DNA of 64,000 bases from Streptomyces rubrogriseus (GTDB taxonomy: Bacteria > Actinomycetota > Actinomycetes > Streptomycetales > Streptomycetaceae): the NCBI RefSeq assembly GCF_027947575.1, contig NZ_CP116256.1, forward strand, positions 1,054,001 to 1,118,000, in the 5' to 3' direction. This document shows, in pieces, positions 1 through 9,722 of this stretch. How positions within the stretch are numbered: position 1 is the first letter of the stretch; each line of letters begins with the position of its first letter. The translations under genes and the position numbers were made by a program. Below the pieces are notes generated by a model, which made no database searches, was not told the origin of the DNA, and was given only the letters and a program-made list of their open reading frames with translations.

Positions 1-25
1 GGTCGTGGCAGGCCCGCCGCACGGA

Positions 26-61
26 AGAACCCCGGTCCCGCGTGAGCGGAACCGGGGTTCT
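26..61. terminator. Intrinsic terminator hairpin
   Basis: An 11-bp perfect inverted repeat (AGAACCCCGGT / ACCGGGGTTCT) continues inward, after one C-A mismatch, into CCGC-GTGA-GCGG, so a long stem closes on a GTGA tetraloop. It probably ends a gene lying left of the window. There is no strong T-run, as is usual in Streptomyces. Confidence 0.75.
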
Positions 62-400
62 CGTCGAGCGCTGGGCAGGCCTTGCACCTGCATTTCCCCA
101 CGGGAAGTGGGGCGTCTTTCCTTGGACCACCAACGCACTGCCTGCTGCGGGGAGTTGGCCCCCGTGATCAGGCAAGATGATCGTACCGCAGCTCCGGCCG
201 GGGTGCACATCGAGCGGTGTCGGTTCAGGTAGCTGGACGTTGATCGCACATCTGAACCCCGAGATGCGTACCTGAACCCTTGTCAGCATCCGAAGCTCCC
301 CCTATTCTCACGCCGAGAAAGCGCTTTCCGCCATCGAGTGAGTGACATGATCACGCCATGGTTCCGTTCCGGCATGTGAAGGCGAATGGGGAGACCGAGG
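62..400. promoter_or_regulatory. Intergenic and upstream region of the pectate lyase gene
   Basis: No convincing gene lies here. A second small hairpin (CCCCAC-GGGAA-GTGGGG, 96-112) is followed by a T-rich stretch and may be a back-up terminator. A 9-bp inverted repeat GGTTCAGGT (222-230) / ACCTGAACC (270-278) and a LacI-type palindrome near 317 suggest control of the lyase gene. The start of transcription cannot be placed from sequence alone. Confidence 0.4.
317..328. promoter_or_regulatory. LacI-family-type operator
   Basis: GAAAGCGCTTTC is a perfect 12-bp palindrome with the central CG and flanking GAAA/TTTC typical of LacI-family operators. It lies 73 bp before the lyase start codon, a sensible place for substrate-controlled repression. 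It shares the AGCGCT core with the CebR boxes in this window but has different flanks, so another LacI protein is more likely to bind it. The protein is unknown. Confidence 0.5.
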
Positions 401-1966
401 ATGAGACGACCAGTCGCGCTGCGACTCCAAGCGGCACTGGGCACACTGGCCCTCGCGGCCGCGGCCGGTGTGGTGCTGACGATGCCCGAGGCGGCGGCAG
501 CGGCCGGCGGCGCCACCGGCTACGCGACCCAGAACGGCGGCACGACCGGCGGCGCGGGCGGGCAGACCGTCCGGGCCACCACCGGCACCGCGATCCACCA
601 GGCCCTGTGCGGCCGGGCCAGCAGCAGCACCCCGATCACCATCGAGGTCGAGGGCACCATCAACCACGGCAACACCAGCAAGGTGTCGGGCGACAGCTGC
701 AACACGGCGGCCGACAAGATCGAGCTGAAGCAGGTCAGCAACATCACGATCGTCGGGGTCGGGAACGGTGCCGTCTTCGACCAGCTGGGCATCCACATCC
801 GGGAGTCGAGCAACATCATCATTCAGAACGTGACCGTCCGGAACGTCAAGAAGTCCGGCTCGCCCACCTCCAACGGCGGCGACGCCATCGGCATGGAGAG
901 CGACGTCCGCAACGTCTGGGTCGACCACTCCACCCTGGAGGCCTCCGGCGGGGAGTCGGAGGGCTACGACGGCCTCTTCGACATGAAGGACAACACCCAG
1001 TACGTCACCCTGTCCTACAGCGTTCTGCGCAACTCCGGCCGGGGCGGGCTGATCGGGTCCAGCGAGAGTGACACCTCGAACGGGTACGTCACCTTCCACC
1101 ACAACCTGTACGAGAACATCGACTCCCGCGCGCCCCTGCTGCGCGGCGGCACGGCGCACATGTACAACAACCACTACGTGAGCCTGAACAAGTCGGGGAT
1201 CAACTCCCGCGCCGGCGCCAAGGCCAAGGTCGACAACAACTACTTCGAGGACTCCAAGGACGTCCTCGGCACCTTCTACACCGACGCGGCCGGCTCCTGG
1301 CAGGTCAGCGGCAACATCTTCGACAACGTGACCTGGTCCGAGCCCGGCGGGGACAACAACCCGGCCGGCCCCGACCTGCAGTCCAACACCACGGTGTCCA
1401 TCCCGTACTCCTACAGCCTCGACGACGCCTCCTGCGTGCCGTCCGTGGTGAGCGGCACGGCGGGCGCGAACAAGGGCCTGAAGGTCTCGGACGGCAGCTG
1501 CACCCCGCAGAGCCCGGACCCGACCGACCCCACCGACCCGGACCCGACCGACCCGGACCCGACGGATCCGACCGACCCGGACCCGACCGATCCGCCGAGC
1601 GGGACCAACCTGAGCGTCGGGGCGGGCTCCGACGGCTCGTCCAAGGCGAGCGGCACCAGCTACGGCAACGTGCGCGACGGCGACCTCGGCACGTACTGGT
1701 CCCCGGCCGGCACGACCGGCTCCATCTCCGTGAAGTGGTCCTCCGCCACCACCGTCGGAAAGATCAACATCCGTGAGGCGGCGGGCTCCGAGGGCACCGT
1801 CGGCTCCTACCGCGTCGTCGACCACGACACCGGCGCCGTCCTGGCCTCCGGCAGCGGGGCGGGCGTGATCGGCTTCTCCCCGGTCTCGCTGGAGAAGATC
1901 ACCTTCGAGATCACCGGCGCCTCCGGCACCCCGAGGATCGCCGAGTTCGAGACGTACGCGGGCTGA
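401..1966 (+). CDS. Secreted pectate lyase (PL1) with C-terminal F5/8-type domain
   Basis: Extracellular enzyme expected to cleave polygalacturonate by beta-elimination. The first ~35 residues form a signal peptide (MRR followed by an Ala-rich hydrophobic core). Residues ~36-365 form the PelC-type beta-helix, with the WVDHST motif near residue 172 and RAPLLRGG near 242. Then comes a (PDPTDP)n linker at ~370-400 and a ~120-residue discoidin-like (F5/8 C) domain that may bind sugar or pectin. The start at 401 has GGGGAG 7 bases upstream; an in-frame ATG at 386 is the alternative. The gene stands alone, between a LacI-type palindrome and a strong terminator. Family is clear; exact substrate is inferred. 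Confidence 0.9.
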   Translation: MRRPVALRLQAALGTLALAAAAGVVLTMPEAAAAAGGATGYATQNGGTTGGAGGQTVRATTGTAIHQALCGRASSSTPITIEVEGTINHGNTSKVSGDSCNTAADKIELKQVSNITIVGVGNGAVFDQLGIHIRESSNIIIQNVTVRNVKKSGSPTSNGGDAIGMESDVRNVWVDHSTLEASGGESEGYDGLFDMKDNTQYVTLSYSVLRNSGRGGLIGSSESDTSNGYVTFHHNLYENIDSRAPLLRGGTAHMYNNHYVSLNKSGINSRAGAKAKVDNNYFEDSKDVLGTFYTDAAGSWQVSGNIFDNVTWSEPGGDNNPAGPDLQSNTTVSIPYSYSLDDASCVPSVVSGTAGANKGLKVSDGSCTPQSPDPTDPTDPDPTDPDPTDPTDPDPTDPPSGTNLSVGAGSDGSSKASGTSYGNVRDGDLGTYWSPAGTTGSISVKWSSATTVGKINIREAAGSEGTVGSYRVVDHDTGAVLASGSGAGVIGFSPVSLEKITFEITGASGTPRIAEFETYAG

Positions 1967-1977
1967 CCCGGCCGGGC

Positions 1978-2020
1978 GGGCGGGGTGTGTCCGGATCGCG
2001 GCTCCGGGCACGCCCCGCCC
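1978..2020. terminator. Intrinsic terminator after the pectate lyase gene
   Basis: The arms 1978-1995 and 2003-2020 pair over 18 bp, with two G-U wobbles, around a 7-base loop; TCTTG follows. It starts 11 bp after the lyase stop codon. Confidence 0.8.
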
Positions 2021-2116
2021 TCTTGCGCGGGCGCGGGACAATGGACGGTGGCCCACTCCACCGGAGTGACCCCGCACCCGGGGACGGGCCGTCGTCACGC
2101 ACGAGGAGGAGAAGAC

Positions 2117-2464
2117 ATGGCGGAGCCCACGCCGCGTCGGCACGAACCGCGGCTACGCCCCGCGCCCCTGCTCTTCGAGCCGGCGGAGGCGGCCGCCGAT
2201 CCCGAGCACTTCTTCGACCTCGAGTCGATCGACGACCCCCGGGCGCTGCTCGAACGGGCCACCGAGCTGACCCACGCGTTCCGCGCGGCGGCGGACCGGG
2301 CGATGGAGTTCCAGGCGATCGCGGCGGCGCAGCTGGCCGACCCGAGGCGGTTCGACCGGCTGACGGCCGCGGACATCGCCGAACGCGCGGAGTGGACCGA
2401 GGACTACGCCAAGAAGATGGTGGAGTTCGGCCGCGACCTGATGCGCGGCGAATCGGCAGAGTGA
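2117..2464 (+). CDS. Conserved hypothetical protein, 115 aa
   Basis: A small soluble, mostly helical protein with no signal peptide or membrane segment and no domain I recognise. It is rich in Ala, Glu and Arg, with an acidic patch near the middle (FFDLESIDD). The start at 2117 follows a strong GAGGAGGAG ribosome site. It lies between a terminator and the next gene, so it is probably transcribed alone. Function unknown. Confidence 0.8.
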   Translation: MAEPTPRRHEPRLRPAPLLFEPAEAAADPEHFFDLESIDDPRALLERATELTHAFRAAADRAMEFQAIAAAQLADPRRFDRLTAADIAERAEWTEDYAKKMVEFGRDLMRGESAE

Positions 2465-2611
2465 GCCCGGGGGGCGGGTGGGGGTGGAACGCCGGAAGGG
2501 CGGAGGGCATATGCCAGGAGGCTGGGCAAGATACTCCCCTCCCGGTCGCCGTGTCCCGGTTTCCCGCAACCCAGCGGAGTGGGACCCTCACACCGGGTAG
2601 GTATTTGCGGT

Positions 2612-3223
2612 ATGAGCAGCACACGCAACGCCACGCCCCATGCCTCGGACGTCACCTCGGACGGCGCCGCCTGGCTGGCCTCGGCGGGCGCGTACCCGCG
2701 CAGCACGCTCGCGCTCTGGGAGGAGCGGCCCGAGGCTCCGGTCGTCCTGCCCTGCGGCTCCGCCTTCGACGTGGTGAGCGCTCCCGCGATCTTCGGCCGC
2801 CGGATGCTGGACCGGCTGTGGGACGACGGCCCCGGGTCGGGCCCGGTGGCGGAGTTCCGCGGCCGGATGCTGCTGTTCGCCGCCCCGGGCACCGCCCAGC
2901 GGCTGCCGTCGCTGCTCGACTGGGAGGAGTGGAGCGCCCGCGGCCGGGAGGGCGGCCGTACGGGAGCGGTGCCGCCGCTGCTGTGCCACGGCGCCGGGGA
3001 CGCGGTGACCGTCCCGGCACCGGCGGGCCCCGCCCCCGCGGATGCGCCGCCGCGCTCCGGGTCCCGCTGGCTCGTGGCGCCGGACACCCGCCAGCCGTGG
3101 CTGCCCGGCCCGGAGATCATGCTCTGGGCGGCCGTGCGGGCGGCCCGCGCGGCGGTGCGGATTTCGATTTTTCCTCCCGCCGACCAGGATGCTAAGGTCT
3201 ACGACGTCAGCAGGCGCCGCTAG
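2612..3223 (+). CDS. Small protein resembling the bifunctional primase/polymerase N-terminal domain
   Basis: About 203 aa. It contains CGSAFDVVSAP, a GPV step and the segment LLFAAPGTA, the pattern I associate with Streptomyces proteins annotated as Prim-Pol-like. It aligns by eye along most of its length with the protein at 24893 (DVV-x-x-P, GPV, PGTA, W-L-x-x-P), so the two look like one family. There is no helicase or catalytic C-terminal part, so polymerase activity should not be assumed. The start at 2612 sits about 9 bases after TAGGTA, a possible -10 box, and has no clear ribosome site, so the message may be nearly leaderless. The stop codon lies inside the tRNA-Lys gene, and the last ~25 residues cover its promoter. 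Confidence 0.65.
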   Translation: MSSTRNATPHASDVTSDGAAWLASAGAYPRSTLALWEERPEAPVVLPCGSAFDVVSAPAIFGRRMLDRLWDDGPGSGPVAEFRGRMLLFAAPGTAQRLPSLLDWEEWSARGREGGRTGAVPPLLCHGAGDAVTVPAPAGPAPADAPPRSGSRWLVAPDTRQPWLPGPEIMLWAAVRAARAAVRISIFPPADQDAKVYDVSRRR

Positions 3224-3287
3224 CTCAGTTGGTTAGAGCAGCTGACTCTTAATCAGCGGGTCCGGGGTTCGAGTCCCTGGCGGCGCA
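3214..3287 (+). tRNA. tRNA-Lys (anticodon CTT)
   Basis: The acceptor stem GCGCCGC / GCGGCGC pairs perfectly, the anticodon stem is GCTGA / TCAGC, and the loop CTCTTAA gives anticodon CTT. The T-arm carries GGTTCGAGTCC and the discriminator base is A. CCA is not encoded. A possible -10 box (TAAGGT, 3193-3198) lies upstream. The 5' end overlaps the last codons of the upstream coding gene. Confidence 0.97.
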
Positions 3288-3293
3288 CGTTGG

Positions 3294-3348
3294 CGATGGC
3301 GAGGCGTGTTCGCGGAAAGCGCGAACCGGCCTCGCCATCGTTGTTTTT
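3294..3348 (+). terminator. Terminator of tRNA-Lys
   Basis: CGATGGCGAGGC (3294-3305) pairs with GCCTCGCCATCG (3329-3340). An inner GTTCGCG / CGCGAAC pair extends the hairpin, and TTGTTTTT follows: a classical rho-independent terminator 7 bases after the tRNA. The bases to ~3450 hold further small hairpins (GCGGCTTCGCCGC; GTGGGGGCTTCGCCACCCAC) and no gene. Confidence 0.9.
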
Positions 3349-3453
3349 GCGCGGCTTCGCCGCGCGTTGTGGGGGCTTCGCCACCCACACCCCGCGGCTC
3401 GGTGGGCCGGGGGGTGTGGCTTGGCCAAGGGTTCGTGTGGGCCGGGGGGCGGG

Positions 3454-4764
3454 TCACCCGGGGGTGATCTGTACGGTCCAGGTGCCTGATTCGGTGCGGT
3501 CTTCGACCTCTACGCGTACGCCGTCGCCCGGGACCGTGAAGCTTTCGCCGAGGGACACGGGAGCGTCGGCGAGCGGGGGGTAGACCGAGTCGGCCCAGCA
3601 GGCATCGGTGCCCGGGTGGGCGTCGACGACCTCGATCGGCCCGCCGCCCGACTCCGCCCCGCTGTGCACCCGGTACACCAGCACCCCCGCGCGGCAGGAC
3701 GCCGCGTCGTTGCCGACCGGCGTGCGCACCTCGAAGGCGAGCGCGCTGCCCGCCCCCGTACGCACCACCGCCAGCTTCGTGCCCCGCCCGAGGCCGAAGG
3801 CCGGCGCGCCCGCGGCGCCGGTCACCACCACCCCGGGGCCCGCGCCCAGCGGCTCCAGCGTCAGCCGGGTCGGTTCGCCGCCCCGCACGCAGGCCACCTG
3901 CCGGGGCCGCAGCCAGCCCAGCTTCCACTTGTGCCAGCCGAACAGGTCCGGGGAGAGTCCGAACTGGCTGCCCATCAGGTCCCAGTCGCCGACGTGCGTG
4001 TCCCAGTCGCCCTCGCCGTCCGCCGGCCGGTGGTACAGGTCCGGCAGGTCGAAGACGTGCCCCGTCTCGTGGGCCAGGACCAGCCGGTCCGGCGGATGGT
4101 TCTCGAAGACCGTGACGACCCGCCGGATGTCCGTGCCGTCCGCCCGCAGCGGGGTGTCCAGGTTGACGACCTTCGTGGCGTCGGAGTCCACCCCGGGCGC
4201 GTCCGGGTCCGCGACGAAGTAGACGACGTCGTACCGGGAGAAGTCGACGTACCGGTCGGCCGCGGCCAGCGCGTCGCGCAGGTAGGCCGCCCGGTGCTCC
4301 GGGCTCCAGTCCCGCCGTATGGCGTACGACGTCGACGGGCTCGGCATCCGGATCCAGTCCCGCAGCGGGTGCGGGCGGAGCGTGAAGGCGCCGTAGGAGG
4401 CGCGCCGGAAGAAGTCGCCGGTGGCGGGGAAGTGGTCGGCGGCGAGTTCGGCCGGTGCCGTCAGGGGCTGGGAGTCGGGGAAGGACAGGAACACCATCAC
4501 CGCGTCCAGGGCGCGGGCGGGCCGCGGATAGGTGGCGTTCCAGGTGTCCAGGCCCTCGGAGTGGTGCACGGCGGTGCGCTGGAGCGCGCAGGGCTCCGGG
4601 GAGAAGGGCTCGGCGACCGAGGGCGCGGTGATCAGGGAGGTCGCGGCGAGCGCCGACATCGTGGTGCACACCGCGGCGGTGCTGCGCAGCCTGGTCCGGG
4701 GGAACTGGCGCGGCACATGGACCTCCGGACGCGGTTGACGGGACACCGCACCCAGCTTGTGCAT
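3454..4764 (-). CDS. Secreted M6-family-like zinc metalloprotease
   Basis: A 436-aa putative extracellular protease. The zinc-binding motif HETGH is at residues 232-236 and is followed by VFDLPDLY, as in M6 (immune inhibitor A-like) peptidases; DWDLMG further on fits the same family. The N-terminus has basic residues (RQFPRTRLRS) and then a hydrophobic Ala/Ser stretch ending near SVAEPF, consistent with export. The start at 4764 was chosen because it gives a normal signal sequence; its ribosome site is weak, and an in-frame start 35 codons upstream would make an unlikely leader. It is divergent from cdgA, with 284 bp between them. Substrate unknown. Confidence 0.87.
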   Translation of the reverse strand: MHKLGAVSRQPRPEVHVPRQFPRTRLRSTAAVCTTMSALAATSLITAPSVAEPFSPEPCALQRTAVHHSEGLDTWNATYPRPARALDAVMVFLSFPDSQPLTAPAELAADHFPATGDFFRRASYGAFTLRPHPLRDWIRMPSPSTSYAIRRDWSPEHRAAYLRDALAAADRYVDFSRYDVVYFVADPDAPGVDSDATKVVNLDTPLRADGTDIRRVVTVFENHPPDRLVLAHETGHVFDLPDLYHRPADGEGDWDTHVGDWDLMGSQFGLSPDLFGWHKWKLGWLRPRQVACVRGGEPTRLTLEPLGAGPGVVVTGAAGAPAFGLGRGTKLAVVRTGAGSALAFEVRTPVGNDAASCRAGVLVYRVHSGAESGGGPIEVVDAHPGTDACWADSVYPPLADAPVSLGESFTVPGDGVRVEVEDRTESGTWTVQITPG

Positions 4765-5048
4765 GATTGTCGTATTACGCCCTGTTCGCGTGCACCGGAT
4801 GGGTGAGCCGTCCGGGATTTCGCAGGAGTTCTCCCGGGCGACTCCTCGAAGACACTCACGGAACGTCACAACTGGTCGGAGGGGTGACGGACCCGTCCAG
4901 GTGTGAGCAGAAACGATCTGCCGGAGGGGTCGCTCGGCCCGGAGCGCGGAACGGCGGCTGGAAGGGCCCGGTGTCAGCCTCTATGATCGGCACACTTTCC
5001 TGCACGAACAGAGCACGAACAGAGATCGAGGCACTGCGGGAGCGAGCG

Positions 5049-6916
5049 GTGAACGGAACCTCCGAAGGGCCGGCGCCCGCAGCGGATCTCGGCCCGGCCG
5101 TTACAGAGAGTGATGAAGGCCTGGCTCCTCGTGCCGTGCGTACGGAGCCCCCGGCCTACCGGTCGGTGTTCACCACGGCCCCGCTCGCCATGGCCGTCGT
5201 CGACGCCGAGGGCCTGGTCGTCAGCGCCAACGACACCCTGGGCACCCTGCTGGGCACCGACCCGGACGCGCTGGCCGGGTCCGTGGCGGCCGACCTCGTC
5301 GACCTCGCCTCCGACGCCGGCACCTGGCACGCGTACCGCGAGGTGCTGCGCGGCCACCGGTCCCGGCTGCGCTGCACCAGACGGCTGAAGCGGGCCGACG
5401 GGCACTCCCTGTGGGCGCAGGTGACGGTCGAGCCACTGGCCGCCGGTGACTCCGGTGACAGCGCGGACGGGGGCGCCCCGGGCCTGCTGCTCTCCGTCGC
5501 CGACGTCAGCGCCCGGCGCGAGCTCCAGGCCCGGCTGCGCCACCTCCAGATGCACGACCCGGTGACCCGGCTGCCCAACCGAGCCCTGTTCTTCGAACGG
5601 CTGACCGCCGCGCTGGAGGCCGAGTCGTACGAGCACGGCGGCACCGGCCGGATCGGCGTGTGCTACCTGGACCTGGACGGCTTCAAGGCCGTCAACGACA
5701 CCCACGGCCACCGCGTCGGCGACCGGCTCCTGGCCGCCGTGGCCGAACGGCTCACCAGGTGTGCGGAGGAGGCGGCCCACGCCCGGTCCGGCGCCCCGCT
5801 GGTGGCCCGGCTCGGCGGCGACGAGTTCGCCCTCCTGGTGGAGGACTCCACCGGCACCGACCAGCTCGCCGACCTGGCCGGGGCGGTCCTCGCGGCCCTC
5901 CAGCCGCCGTTCGAACTCGCCGACCGGCGCCTTTCGGTCACCGCCTCGGTGGGCGTCGTCGAACGCCACACCGCCGGCACCACCCCCACCGCCCTGATGC
6001 AGGCCGCCGACACCACCCTGTACTGGGCCAAGGCGGACGGCCGGGCCCGCTGGACCCTGTTCGACCCCGAGCGCAACGCCAACCGCATGACCCGCCAGGC
6101 GCTGGCCGCCACGCTCCGCCCCGCCATCGAACGCGGCGAGTTCGCCCTCGAGTACCAGCCGCTGGTCGGCATGGAGGACGGCCGGGTGCGGGGCGTCGAG
6201 GCGCTCATCCGCTGGAATCATCCTCAGTTCGGCGTACTTGCGCCGAATCGGTTCATCGCACTGGCGGAGGAGGATGGTTCGATCGTTCCCCTCGGCCGCT
6301 GGATCCTGCGCACCGCCTGCCACCAGGCCCGCCGCTGGCAGCTGGCCCATCCGGACGAGCCGCCGATCTTCGTCAGCGTCAACGTGGCGGTCCGCCAGGT
6401 CTGGGACTCCGACCTGGTGGCGGACGTGGCCCGCACCCTGGAGGAGACGGGCCTCGCCCCGGAGCTGCTCCAGCTGGAGCTGACGGAGTCGGCGGTGATG
6501 GGCTCCGCGGGGCGCCCGCTCCAGGTCCTCAAGGCGCTCAGCGACATGGGCGTCCACATCGCCATCGACGACTTCGGCACCGGCTACTCGAACCTGGCCT
6601 ACCTCAGCCGGCTGCCGGTCTCGGTGCTGAAGCTGGACGGCGCGTTCGTCCGGGGCTTCCAGTACGAGGCCGCGGCCTCCGGCACGGCCGGGGCCGCCAA
6701 TCCGGCCGACGAGGTCATCGTCGAGGCGATGGTCCAGCTCGCCCACCGCCTCGGCCTGACCGTCACCGCCGAGTGCGTGGAGACCTCGGACCAGGCGACC
6801 CGCCTGCGCCGCATCGGCTGCGACACCGGCCAGGGCTGGCTGTACTCCCGGCCGGTGGCGCCGGACCGCATCTCCGCGCTGCTGGGCCACCCGGAACCCG
6901 GCGGCCCCGCCGGGGT

Positions 6917-6941
<25 letters not shown>
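5049..6941 (+). CDS. cdgA: c-di-GMP enzyme with PAS, GGDEF and EAL domains (CdgA)
   Basis: 630 aa, cytoplasmic. A PAS-like sensor domain (~37-155) is followed by a GGDEF diguanylate cyclase domain with intact RLGGDEF (near 254) and an EAL phosphodiesterase domain with EALIRW (near 384), ELTES, DDFGTGYS and TAECVE. Both active sites look complete, so it could make and break c-di-GMP. The residues before GGDEF read SGAPLVARL, so the RxxD product-inhibition site is missing. GTG at 5049 has GGGAG 6 bases upstream. The S. coelicolor homologue cdgA is a reported BldD target whose overexpression blocks aerial growth; I could not find a clean BldD site in the 284-bp upstream gap. The 3' end overlaps the convergent oxidoreductase gene by 25 bp. 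Confidence 0.92.
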
Positions 6942-8017
<1,076 letters not shown>

Positions 8018-8115
8018 GGTGGGGTGCCTCCTGTGCTTGACGTGGTCGTACACGCGGTCGTACGTGGGTCGCTTCGCGAGGTAACAGGAGGGGGTCTCCG
8101 GTTATTCCCGGCGGT

Positions 8116-8709
8116 TCACGACGCCGGGGCGTTCACCAGCGTGGCGATCAGGCGGGTCACCAGCGGGCGCGGGTCGGGTGCGTCCGGCCGGCCGGTCATC
8201 AGGAGATGGTGGGCGGTGCCGACGACGGCGAGGGCCACCGAGGGCGGGTCGACGGTCCGCGCCACGCGGCCCAGCCCCCGCTCGGCCTCCAGGTAGTCGG
8301 CGATCGCGTCCTGGATCGCGGTGAAGCCCGGTGCGCCCTTCTCCAGCGCCTCGCGGATGCCCAGCGCGGCGGCCGGGCGGGTCATGGCGAGGCCGGACAG
8401 GGCGAGGCCGCCGGAGTCGAACAGGGCGAGAGCGACGGTGTTCAGGTTGTGCTCCACCGTGCCGTGCCCGGCGATCCCGGACAGGGCCCGCGCCTTCGTC
8501 GCCGTCTTCGCGAACCGGTCCAGGCACAGCTCGGCCACGAATCCGTCGAACCCGGCGAAGTGCGCGTGCAGCAGCCCCTTGGCGCAGCCCGCTTCGGTGG
8601 TGACCGCCCGGCTGGTGAGCGCGCCGGGGCCGTCCCGCTCCACGATGCGCTCGGCCGCCGCGAAGAGCCGCTCGCGTACGTCCGGTGTCGCCACTCCGCG
8701 CGGTGCCAT
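8116..8709 (-). CDS. TetR-family transcriptional repressor
   Basis: 197 aa. An N-terminal helix-turn-helix (residues ~10-55, with RLFAAAERIVERDG and SRAVTTEAG) precedes an Ala/Leu-rich ligand-binding half. GAGAGG lies just before the ATG at 8709. It is divergent from the methyltransferase gene at 8848, and two similar palindromes lie in the 138-bp gap, so it probably controls itself and the methyltransferase. Ligand unknown. Confidence 0.88.
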   Translation of the reverse strand: MAPRGVATPDVRERLFAAAERIVERDGPGALTSRAVTTEAGCAKGLLHAHFAGFDGFVAELCLDRFAKTATKARALSGIAGHGTVEHNLNTVALALFDSGGLALSGLAMTRPAAALGIREALEKGAPGFTAIQDAIADYLEAERGLGRVARTVDPPSVALAVVGTAHHLLMTGRPDAPDPRPLVTRLIATLVNAPAS

Positions 8710-8782
8710 GGGCCTCTCATTCGTCCCGGATCGGTCGCCCCGGCTGGGCTCGCCCCCGTGGATGGTAACGGGGATTGCGGGG

Positions 8783-8820
8783 TTTGGGCACTTGCCCATA
8801 CTGTTTGGGCGCACGCCCAT
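8783..8820. promoter_or_regulatory. Two tandem palindromic operators
   Basis: TTTGGGC-ACTT-GCCCATA (8783-8800) and TTTGGGC-GCAC-GCCCAT (8804-8820) are two copies of one inverted repeat, with centres 21 bp apart, about two helical turns. They lie between a divergent TetR gene and a methyltransferase gene, the classic position for a TetR operator pair. Confidence 0.75.
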
Positions 8821-8847
8821 TCTCCGTCGTTCGCCTGGGAGGCACCT

Positions 8848-9702
8848 GTGCCGGACATCGTCAACACCGAGCAGGCTCAAGCGTGGAACGGCCCTGAGGG
8901 AGCCCACTGGGCGCGCAACCAGGACCGCTGGAACGCCGTGAACGAGGGCTTCGACGAGCCCCTCCTCGACGCCGCCGGCATCACCGGAGAAGACCGGGTC
9001 CTCGACCTCGGCTGCGGCTCGGGCCAGACCACGCGGCGCGCCGCGCTGCGGGCGCCCCGAGGACACGCGCTGGGTCTCGACCTGTCCGGCCCGATGCTGA
9101 CCGAGGCCAGGAGCCGCGCCGAGCGGGAAGGCGTCGCGAACGTCTCCTTCGCGCAGGGCGACGCGCAGGTGCACCCCTTCGGGGCGGGGGCGTTCGACGC
9201 GGCGGTCAGCCGCTACGGGGTGATGTTCTTCGCCGACCCCGTGGCCGCCTTCGGCAACGTCGGCCGGGCGCTGCGGCCCGGGGGACGCCTGGCGTTCGTC
9301 TGCCCGGCCGACGCGGCGCTGAACGGCTGGGTCACGGCGATGGCGTCACTGCGCGAGGTCCTGCCGGTGGGCGATTTCGGACAGCCCGGGCTGCCCGGCA
9401 TGTTCTCCCTGGCCGCCGCGGACCGCATCGGCGACGTCCTCACCGCGGCGGGTTTCGTCGCCATCGACGTCAACCAGGTCCAGGCATACGGGACGTGGGG
9501 CCGGGACGCCGAGGACGCGGCGGGGTTCCTCCTGGGCACGGGCCCCGGCCGCCACCTCATGGAACGGGCCGACCCGACCGCGCGGGCCCGCGCCCGCGGC
9601 ATCCTGACGGACCATCTGCGCACGCACGAGGCGGCTGACGGCACGGTCCGGCTCCTCAGCACGTCCTGGCTGACCACGGCGACCCGCCCGGCCGCCGCAT
9701 GA
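8848..9702 (+). CDS. Class I SAM-dependent methyltransferase
   Basis: 284 aa. The SAM-binding motif VLDLGCGSGQ begins near residue 50, followed by the acidic strand end ALGLDLSGPML and the FAQGDAQ motif. GTG at 8848 has GGGAGG five bases upstream. The methylated molecule is unknown. Divergence from a TetR gene with paired operators suggests induction by a toxic or signalling small molecule. Confidence 0.88.
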   Translation: MPDIVNTEQAQAWNGPEGAHWARNQDRWNAVNEGFDEPLLDAAGITGEDRVLDLGCGSGQTTRRAALRAPRGHALGLDLSGPMLTEARSRAEREGVANVSFAQGDAQVHPFGAGAFDAAVSRYGVMFFADPVAAFGNVGRALRPGGRLAFVCPADAALNGWVTAMASLREVLPVGDFGQPGLPGMFSLAAADRIGDVLTAAGFVAIDVNQVQAYGTWGRDAEDAAGFLLGTGPGRHLMERADPTARARARGILTDHLRTHEAADGTVRLLSTSWLTTATRPAAA

Positions 9703-9722
9703 CCGGGGCGCGCCGAAGGGCT

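Noticed and set aside
308..2143. 611-codon open frame on the minus strand
   Set aside because: It lies antisense to the pectate lyase, which has clear domains, a signal peptide and a ribosome site. The translation is low-complexity Val/Gly/Arg, typical of antisense frames in GC-rich DNA.
4765..5048. BldD-binding site upstream of cdgA
   Set aside because: Several GTGAC and TCAC half-sites occur, but none in the expected AGTGA...TCACC order and spacing, so I do not annotate one.
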